Positions 24,626-34,900 of a stretch of DNA of 64,000 bases are shown here, piece after piece. The notes beneath the pieces were generated by a model. That model saw only the letters and a list, made by a program, of their open reading frames with translations, was not told the DNA's origin and searched no databases. The translations under genes were made by a program, and so were the position numbers. The stretch is from Salinispira pacifica (GTDB lineage: Bacteria; Spirochaetota; Spirochaetia; DSM-27196; Salinispiraceae). The stretch's first letter is position 1. Each line of letters starts with the position of its first letter. The DNA lies in the NCBI RefSeq assembly GCF_000507245.1, contig NC_023035.1, positions 3,453,570 through 3,517,569 of the forward strand, read 5' to 3'.

Positions 24626-25900
24626 GTGATAGTTCACAAGAATGCCGTAGAGAGCAAAAATACTACATTCTGCATACATAATAGTATCTCCTGTTTCAGC
24701 GTTGTCCTGATTGCATCACTTTTTCTGATGAGCTGCAGTGATCCTTTGAACCTCTTCGGAGAGTATGATGGGGTCAACCTGATTGATGGATATCAATTTG
24801 GTGAAACAGATGCCGAAGGAAACGGTTGGACTGCTGATCACGGTTGGGGCTCAGGCTTCACACAAACATCGGTAAATAACTATATGAACTTTGAGCCGGT
24901 TACCGGAATCGACACAAGTTCCATCCCCGCTCCGGCAGATGGTGATCCGGTACATGTATATCGTCTTGAAATAAAGAATCAATTTATAAACGGGGACTTT
25001 GAATCTGCCGGAGAGCTTTCGAATGTGTTCTATGTTGATCCAGATAGCGGTGTTGAGTCATCGGCATCGATTGAATCGGGAGTTGATAATGAAATAGGCA
25101 CCGGCCAATCAGTCAGGATTAATACGGTTATTGATGATCCAATCGACCAATACTACATTGACCTGGCAACCCGGGTTAATACCTGGTCGGATGCGGATGA
25201 GTACAGTTTTCATTTTGATTTTTATTCATACATAGGGTCTTACTATTTCCAGTTCGATGATAATACTGACCGTCCTGATTTCCTGTATTTCAGTGCCTTA
25301 TCGGAACGAACTGAAACGGTTCTTTCCTTTCCAGGCAACGCCTCGACTGAGAAAAACAACCTCATAAGTGCCGATTCCCGTTACTCGCGCTGGTATCTGG
25401 GAAAGGTGGATGGAACAGTTCAGTTCGACAGCCAGCTGGACAATATCCGTTTTGTACGAGCGGATACCGATTATGCCGTACGCCTTCAGGTACCTTATAC
25501 TCATGAAGACAGCGGTCTGGAGTTGGTTCAGAATGCCCCATACGTCTTCACGCTGTATGTTCGAAAGGATTCCCGGGCTCCGGGAGCAAACAATTTCTAC
25601 TCCGAAATTTTAAATGTCACCGCATCTGATATATATTCCGGCGGAATAGGTGGGGTGACAGTCAGTCAGGATTTTGACATCAGTTCAATTGGAAGCTCAT
25701 GGACGAAAATCCAAATGCCGTTCGACGGTCTTGTCCAGGGTGTCCCTGAAGATGATTCAGCGAAGATGATCGAAATCGCAATAACAGCTTCTGGACTCAA
25801 TAAAACCATCGATGAGGCGGGAAATCTCAGCGTATTTCCCCTTGATGCAGGAGCAGTGCTCATCGCTGCACCTTCCCTTGAGCTAGGCACAATAGAGTAG
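24626..25900 (+). CDS. Surface lipoprotein next to the giant repeat protein
   Basis: About 424 residues from the GTG at 24626. The signal peptide (SCFSVVLIASLFLMSC) is clear and supports this start; the in-frame ATG at 24500 would add an unlikely leader, so the exact start is uncertain. The mature protein is Asp/Ser/Tyr-rich and beta in character; the NQFINGDFESAGELSNV and later FDISSIGSSWTKIQMPFDGL stretches resemble carbohydrate-binding jelly-roll segments. No enzyme motif is seen. It converges with the giant gene and may share its location at the cell surface. Confidence 0.75.
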   Translation: MIVHKNAVESKNTTFCIHNSISCFSVVLIASLFLMSCSDPLNLFGEYDGVNLIDGYQFGETDAEGNGWTADHGWGSGFTQTSVNNYMNFEPVTGIDTSSIPAPADGDPVHVYRLEIKNQFINGDFESAGELSNVFYVDPDSGVESSASIESGVDNEIGTGQSVRINTVIDDPIDQYYIDLATRVNTWSDADEYSFHFDFYSYIGSYYFQFDDNTDRPDFLYFSALSERTETVLSFPGNASTEKNNLISADSRYSRWYLGKVDGTVQFDSQLDNIRFVRADTDYAVRLQVPYTHEDSGLELVQNAPYVFTLYVRKDSRAPGANNFYSEILNVTASDIYSGGIGGVTVSQDFDISSIGSSWTKIQMPFDGLVQGVPEDDSAKMIEIAITASGLNKTIDEAGNLSVFPLDAGAVLIAAPSLELGTIE

Positions 25901-25982
25901 CCCGAGGCATTGCCGTCTGAAGCAATTTTATTGAAGCACCTTCAACGTTCATGTGTGGTGTTTCATGATATTAGCCGGTGCC

Positions 25983-28900
25983 TTACTTCACCACTAGAAC
26001 CTTTCGAATCTCATCAACTCCAGGTGCCGTGATTCTGATAAAATAGAATCCTCTGGCTACAGTATCCCCGTTACTGTTCTGTCCGTTCCATGAAATATTA
26101 TGTATCCCTGTTCCCTGTCTTCCACGATGAAGAACTTTCACCAGATCTCCATCGAGGGTAAACACATTAATGAGTACCATTCCCGGACGATCAAGGGTGT
26201 AGTTGAGAACGGTTTGATCTCCTGTCTCAGGATTGATCACATTATTAAGAATGGTTGCTCCGCCGCGTTGCTCAACGATGCCGCCAATTTCTATGCTCCA
26301 GGGCTTCAGGGTTAAGGGTTCATTGGGGTCCTCTATGTTTGCTGCAAGAAGGGGACCTACCCGGTACATGAATTCGACTTCAGCTCCCCTTTCAATTTCC
26401 GGGTCTCCGGCCGGCAACAGATGCTGGGCGATACCGGTGGAGGAATCTGAATTTTGACGATTACTGATCCTTGCCTCAGTATTCGGGTCGGGTATCAGGC
26501 CCGGCACGGCTATCGGTGACCAGTACATTCCCGGTGCTCCATCCAGCAAGAGGTTTTTCTTATCATCAGGAACATTCACATCGAAAAAGAGGTTTATTGG
26601 TAAATCATGGTAACTCGGTGCAGTTATTCCCGACTCAACGGTAATATCCAGATCATCCAATGCTTCGCTCCCGTCGAAGTCTCTGATTGAGCTGAAACCG
26701 GATCCCCGTTCATCATCTTTTTGGATTCCATCGGTAGCCCAAATAGGCCGAACGATTCCTATTCCCACATCGGTAATTCGGCGGTTTGATCCAATTCTGT
26801 ACTGATTAAGGGCTTTATCATAGAAGGTCTCAGTGGAAGGTCCCGGATCCTGGTCCACCGGCCGGATATCAATCAGGAATAGATCATCAGCGCTCAATTC
26901 ACTGTCGAGCAGAAGATATGCCTCCTCAACTCCAGGGGTATTGCTGGGTGAAAGCTCGGCATTGGATTTAAGAACTTCAATGCCTGTTATATTTACTCCG
27001 GGATCAGAGAGTACAAAGAACGTTTCGTCAATTGCTGAGCTAAGAGTTTGGTCAGCCCATACCGGTTCAGTGAATTTAACATAGATTCGGTTACCACTTA
27101 CCGCTGCCAAGGAAAGGATAATTTCCGGAGGTGTGCGCTCAATGGCCAGGAGTTTACCTTTCTCCGGCGAAACCGCCACACCACTCTCTTCAAAGGGATT
27201 GATTGCATAGGGTTCATATTCCGGACCGAATTGGGACGCCATATTTTCCGGTCGACTGCTGGGCATGAGGTTACCCGCAAGATCGGTGAGGTATCCATTT
27301 TGATTATGGGCATAGGCAAGATAGATTTCAGTGAGGTTATCCCAGCCCGCAGTTGCGGCATTATTGATAAATAGTCGGAAATAAGGATCATCCACACCCG
27401 CAATAATAGACCCATCCCGGCGATAAAGCTGGTTTTCTACCGAATCAGTTTGATACTCCCCGCCGAGTTCAGTGCCTGCATTGAAGGCGGAGCTCAATGT
27501 TTCTCCACGTACTCCGAGCCTGATTGATTCGGTAAACGTGGTGAAATTTCCTGCGAACGTTGCGCTGGAATCACGAACACCCCGATAGGTCTCTCCGGCC
27601 TGTTCATCCAGTTGGTCTCCAATACCGGCTGTGCCGTAATACGGCCGGTCGGAAAACAACGGCCCGCCCGGAGCACCTTCATCGTGATCGCTACTGGCGA
27701 CCCAGTTTCCAAGTTCGGCGAGATTGTCTTCACTGAGCTGAAAAGCACCTGCGGAGGCAATCCCGTTATCCTGAATAAATACGTCAAACCCATCGATCAA
27801 CTGAGTAATCGGATTTTCAATAAGTACAATTTCATACGCCTGTGCGATATTGGGGCGAAGACCCGGATACAGGTTAGCCGGGTCGGCTCCCGCCTGGAAT
27901 GCCGAAATTACCGGAGCGGATACATCCCAGAAGTCGAAGTTGGTTCCCGGTGTGTACACACTTCCCGGAAGACCTGTGGACCCAAGGGGGGTAAAAGGTG
28001 TATCAGTTGCCGCAAAACTGGACCCAACCGGATACGCATCAGGCCGCTGCACGGTCTCTGGGCTTTCCATCAGAGATCGTGTGCTCTCTAATGCATCTAT
28101 CCAATTGTCGGATGCCGAACTGTCTGTAATGAAATTATTTTGCTCAACCTCTATTAGTGTTCCCGGCGAATAAGGGTCTGGAACGAGAAAGTGCCAACCC
28201 GGCCAATTGGTACCATCCCAAAAACCTGCAAGGTACACCTCTATGGTTCGATCATCCAATGCATACAAACTGTTGACTGTTTCTTTTCCGGCAGCAGGAA
28301 CATCCCGGTACCCCGTTTGAAAGGGCGGATCAGTGCCCAGGGCATAACTGCTGTTTGTATAGAAAAAATACCCGTTGAGATGCACCACTTCTTCGTCGGT
28401 GGAGTCTGAATCAATATCAATTTGATCATTGAGAAAATCACCGCCGATAGTAACTGCTCCGTCGAATGTGGTATCGGCACGATAGTTGCCGGCACCTATT
28501 ACCGCACCAGGCAGCTGGGAACTGAGGGTAATATCTTCAGAAAAATGCAGCTTGAAAAAATTATGACCGTCCCTTCCGTCACCGGAATTCCTCATTCGAC
28601 CAACTTCCACCGCATAAAGCACGGGACCCATTTTATCTTCTGCGCTTTCATTAACATTGAGATCGGCATCTCCGCTTCCATAGCCACCGCCATCATTGTC
28701 TGCGTACACCATATCCGCACCATTGCTTCCCCGCAGCTCTGCTTTCAACCAGCCTATATCCACAGCACCGATGCCGGGCACATTCCCTTCACTGTCAGTT
28801 CCTGTCCCTGCTCCGCCGGCATCAGTTCCATTGGAATCTGTTGCCCATGTTGCACCATTCAGCTTGAGGTAGATCGTTTTCAGCGCATCAAACGACGCAT

Positions 28901-31900
28901 TATCGGTCCTGCGGTAAGGCTCGGTATCACGATTACCATCGCTATCGTCATCGATGATCTCACTGTATAATGGAAAACTCTGATTTCCTGCCGCCCAATA
29001 TGGGGCAAGATACACCTCTCCCTGGAAGGGTGTGCCGCCTATGTTAATGGAAGCAGCGCTGCTGGTAATCTCCGAATTTGTGTTCATTATTGGTTTGTTG
29101 AATGTAATCCGGGCTACATCATCTTTTACCAGCTCTATCGAATCGACAACTGTTATTACATTGTCGAAACCATAGTTTGGCGTATATTCGCTGTCGAATC
29201 GCACTCTTCCGGCGCCGGCTCCCGAAAAGTCTCCGGAAAAACCACGGGTGTCCGGATTAAAATCCGGCTGAGTGAAAGCTGAAAAATCGTACACACTTGT
29301 GGAGCCGTTTAGGGTTGAGGGATTCGCATCTGCGTCTGTCACAATATTTGCTGCAATAATTGTTTTAGTCTGAACCAGGGCATTGGTAATGGTATTATTT
29401 ATCGACACTGAATACGGGGCTCCCCAATCTGTATTATCACCCGGGGTAGGAGCTGCAGATCTGTTATCGGGTAAATAGAGATTCCAATCGCCCCCCGCGG
29501 AGGGAAGGTCGCTGCTGTTTACATAGAAATTCCCGAAGTTATCGCTTGGTCCGTATGTGTTGTCACCCTGATTATCAACACGGATATTAACCCCGTCTAA
29601 ATCCCCAAAGCCGCCTGTGTACGGTGGCGCAGGCTGATAAGTTTCTATCCTCGGCATATTAATTGCAGACGGATATTTCCATTTATCGGCACCCGCAGCT
29701 CTGTCAGGGTCATCCACTGACGTATTTGCTGCATATCCCAGTACAACCAAATCCTCATCGGTATACAGATCTGTTGGAATTACCGAGTCGCCCCGTAAAT
29801 CAACAGTACCGCCAAAGAGAAAGAAATTATTCACAGATACCGCCGGAATATTTTCAAGTTCTATAACAGCTCCTGCAGAATCGATAAACAGGTCATTAAA
29901 TATAAGGGGCCTTCCATTGCTATCTATATCAATATTCACCGGAACATTCACATATGTCTCGTTCCCGGTAATAAATTGATTGTTCCCAGGCCCGTCGGTT
30001 CGAATACCGCCGCCGCTGAGTTCGATAATATCAGCAGTAAATGTCAGATTCCCCAACTCGTAGATCCCGGCATCATTGATCGGATCATCTGTCCCGATAT
30101 TGCCTTCAATCACAATTTGGGATGAAGCATTTCCGTTATCATCAATAACAAGATCCTCAGATGTAGCAGATACAATGTTCGAGTTGGATGTGAATGTGAC
30201 ATTTGCGGCATTAAAATTTATGGTAACCGTGCCGCTGGAAATTGTGAGGGTATCGTTTATGGCTGCCGGATCGGCATTGAAGGTTCCGAAGGTGATGTCG
30301 CCTGCTGTATTGAAAATTATGCCATGCAGTTCAACATCGTCCTGAAAATTACTGTCAACAGTTGACCCTGAAATTGTCACTTCATCGTGGAACTCAATAC
30401 TTCCTGTGAGTGCATCATCCTGCAGCAATCCTTCACCGGCATCCAGGGTGCTGTTGAATATAACATCACCGTTGCCTGTTATATTCAAGGACCCTGCATC
30501 GCCAGCTGCCAGGTCGACAGTACTATTAAAGCTTGTTGTACCAGCAGAATCAATCGTCAGATTTGTCCCTGTGGCTGCACCCAGGGAAGTATTATTTCCA
30601 ACCGGACCGTCTATAGTAGTAATGTCATCGAAGCGCAGAGTCAGATTCTGGGGGCCATTCAATTGAGAATTAATTGTTAGAGAAGCAGTTCCTGCACCAT
30701 CGGTAAGGAGAACGGATCCCCCCAGGAGTTCAAAGGTATCAGTATTATCGCTACCAACAGTGACAGCTCCGCCGCTGATAAGCGTTAAACCTGCATTAAA
30801 CTCCACATCTTCATTGAATGTATACGAACCTGCGACGAATGTGATATCGCCCGATGCGCTAAATAGACCTGCGCCAACGTCCTGTACAAAGTTGCCGGTT
30901 ACATCCAGGGTACCTTGGAGTGAAACAGTTCCGTTATTATGGTTAAAATCACCGGTAACATCCACATTCCCACCGGTGGAATCAAAATCAATCTCCGTGC
31001 TTAAATTACCGCCAACATTCAGATTGAATGTTGAAATGTGAAGTTCACCATCAGCCACTAGATTACTATTGGTAGTCATTCCATTTAGCAGGTTTACCGT
31101 AGTAGCGGGAGTTATTTCTACAACATTGTAGTTGCCCCCGGATGTCAAGTTTGTGGGTGCCCCTGAGTCAAATGTGACCGTACCTCCGGCCGCGGTGAAA
31201 CCGCCGCTGAAGTTCACTGTAGTAGAGGCGATACTGGTTGTTGCAGATGATTCGGTAAACGCACCTACATTCACCGTAGCACCATTTATGTCTACCGCAC
31301 CGCTTCCAAAGGTTGCGGTCCCGCTGGTCAGGTCACCTGTAATTTCTACATCTCCGGCACCGCCGTTCAGCGTCGAAATACTCACGTTTCCGCCGATTAG
31401 CACGCCACCGCCCCCAAGGCTTAGCGTACCAGTTCCCCCTACTGCGCCGGTCACTCCAAAGGTCTCTGTTCCTGTCTGGCCACCTGCATCAACTGTTCCG
31501 TCAGCACTGATGCTTGCTGCATCAAGCGTGTTGTTTCCCGTGCTTAGCTGTCCCGACGGTATTGTTATCGCGCCAAAATTCGCATCATCCTGCATCTGTA
31601 CATCTGTGGCTCCACCGGTTATATCCGTGGCACCCATATTATTCCCATCAGTCGTTAATGTCTGGGCTCCCCCGCCGTTAAAGCGGATCGTACCACCGTT
31701 GGTGTAGGCTCCGGTGCTGAAGTCTGCATTCCCTGCGACTTCAACCACTCCGCTGCTGTTGTCCAGTGTACCGTTCACATCCACAAGACCGTCTACATCC
31801 AGAGTGTCCCCGTTTGTGCTCAGCTGACTGTCAATCTGCAGCGAACTCATGAGGATATTGCTCTGCATTGTCTGTGTGGCAGTATTCACTGTCACTGAGC

Positions 31901-34900
31901 CAAGATCCTGGGTACCGCCATTTGAATCTGTCAGATCTCCAGCCGCTCCGCCTATCCCTCCAAGGGTGAGAGCCTGAGCGTTATTCCCATAGCTTCCGCC
32001 GCTTTCAATAACAAAATGACGATTCACCGTCAGAGCATCCTGGGGCGTCAGGCCGCCGCCATTCAAAATACGCAGGTCATAGATCTCCGCTCCGCTACTG
32101 GTCAGATTCACTGTTCCTGATATCTGCAGTTCTCCGATTCCCCCGTCCAAACCGCTTATGTCTGCATCGCCTCCCAATGTCAGACTGTAGCTACCAAGGG
32201 TGAGCGTACCGTTTACCGTCAGCAAACCATCCACGGTCATATTGTTTTGAAGTTGCACGTTCGTTGGCCCTGCTACCGTGAAGTCATTGTAGTTCCCATT
32301 GCTGGTAAGGGTGGTTGATCCCGCCCTATCCAGGATAAGTTCTCCGGTATTTGCGGTGAACCCGCCGCTGAAGTTTACTGTCGTCCCGGCAATATTCGTG
32401 GTGGATGACGACTCAGTGAATGAAACAGCACTGGTCACATCACCATCTATGTCCACAGCCCCGCTGCCCAAAGCAACTGTTCCGCTGGTCAGATTTCCGT
32501 GAACACTAATCGTTCCCGCTCCGCCGTTCAGCGTTGACACACTCACATTTCCCTGAAGATCATGAGTCCCGGCGGCCAGGGTAACTGTCCCGGTACCGTT
32601 AACCAGTCCGGTGACAATCAGGCTGTTCCCGTTCATATCCAATGTGTTATTCGCTGTGAGGCTGGCTGCACTCCAGTCCGACTGGGCTGTCACTGCAGCA
32701 GAAACAATCACATTGTTAAATGTATATCCCCCAACGGCTCCTACGTTGCCGCCGGTGGTATCAAAGGTTACCGTTGAACCTCCGTTGGTAAAGGTTGCAC
32801 TGGTCAGACTGCCGCCTATTGCCGTACCGTTGCTTGAGGCGGTAAAACTGTTTACGCTTACATCCCCGTCTATATCTGCAGCTCCGCCGCCCAGGCTTAC
32901 CGTACCAGTTCCCCCTACTGCGCCGGTCACTCCAAATGTCTCTGTTCCTGTCTGGCTGCTGGCATCAACTGTTCCGTCAGCACTCAGGCTGCCGGCGCTG
33001 AAGGAATTTGCTCCAGTGTTCAATGTTCCGGTGACTGTCGCCGCCGATCCAACAGTGGCGTCACTAGCAAGGGTCACTGTCGTTCCGCCGGCTACCGTGA
33101 AGTCATTGTAGTTCCCATTGCTGGTAAGGGTGGTTGATCCCGCCCTATCCAGGATAAGTTCTCCGGTATTTGCGGTGAACCCGCCGCTGAAGTTTACTGT
33201 CGTCCCGGCAATATTCGTGGTGGATGACGACTCAGTGAATGAAACAGCACTGGTCACATCACCATCTATGTCCACAGCCCCGCTGCCCAAAGCAACTGTT
33301 CCGCTGGTCAGATTTCCGTGAACACTAATCGTTCCCGCTCCGCCGTTCAGCGTTGACACACTCACATTTCCCTGAAGATCATGAGTCCCGGCGGCCAGGG
33401 TAACTGTCCCGGTACCGTTAACCAGTCCGGTGACAATCAGGCTGTTCCCGTTCATATCCAATGTGTTATTCGCTGTGAGGCTGGCTGCACTCCAGTCCGA
33501 CTGGGCTGTCACTGCAGCAGAAACAATCACATTGTTAAATGTATATCCCCCAACGGCTCCTACGTTGCCGCCGGTGGTATCAAAGGTTACCGTTGAACCT
33601 CCGTTGGTAAAGGTTGCACTGGTCAGACTGCCGCCTATTGCCGTACCGTTGCTTGAGGCGGTAAAACTGTTTACGCTTACATCCCCGTCTATATCTGCAG
33701 CTCCGCCGCCCAGGCTTACCGTACCAGTTCCCCCTACTGCGCCGGTCACTCCAAATGTCTCTGTTCCTGTCTGGCTGCTGGCATCAACTGTTCCGTCAGC
33801 ACTCAGGCTGCCGGCGCTGAAGGAATTTGCTCCAGTGTTCAATGTTCCGGTGACTGTCGCCGCCGATCCAACAGTGGCGTCACTAGCAAGGGTCACTGTC
33901 GTTCCGCCGGCTACCGTGAAGTCATGGTAGTTCCCATTGCTGGTAAGGGTGGTTGATCCCGCCCTATCCAGGATAAGTTCTCCGGTATTTGCGGTGAACC
34001 CGCCGCTGAAGTTTACTGTCGTCCCGGCAATATTCGTGGTGGATGACGACTCAGTGAATGAAACAGCACTGGTCACATCACCATCTATGTCCACAGCCCC
34101 GCTGCCCAAAGCAACTGTTCCGCTGGTCAGATTTCCGTGAACACTAATCGTTCCCGCTCCGCCGTTCAGCGTTGACACACTCACATTTCCCTGAAGATCA
34201 TGAGTCCCGGCGGCCAGGGTAACTGTCCCGGTACCGTTAACCAGTCCGGTGACAATCAGGCTGTTCCCGTTCATATCCAATGTGTTATTCGCTGTGAGGC
34301 TGGCTGCACTCCAGTCCGACTGGGCTGTCACTGCAGCAGAAACAATCACATTGTTAAATGTATATCCCCCAACGGCTCCTACGTTGCCGCCGGTGGTATC
34401 AAAGGTTACCGTTGAACCTCCGTTGGTAAAGGTTGCACTGGTCAGACTGCCGCCTATTGCCGTACCGTTGCTTGAGGCGGTAAAACTGTTTACGCTTACA
34501 TCCCCGTCTATATCTGCAGCTCCGCCCCCAAGGCTTAGCGTACCAGTTCCCCCTACTGCGCCGGTCACTCCAAAAGTCTCTGTTACTGTCTGGCCACCTG
34601 CATCAACTGTTCCGTCAGCACTGATGCTTGCTGCATCAAGCGTGTTGTTTCCCGTGCTTAGCTGTCCCGACGGTATTGTTATCGCGCCAAAATTCGCATC
34701 ATCCTGCATCTGTACATCTGTGGCTCCACCGGTTATATCCGTGGCACCCATATTATTCCCATCAGTCGTTAATGTCTGGGCTCCCCCGCCGTTAAAGCGG
34801 ATCGTACCACCGTTGGTGTAGGCTCCGGTGCTGAAGTCTGCATTCCCTGCGACTTCAACCACTCCGCTGCTGTTGTCCAGTGTACCGTTCACATCCACAA

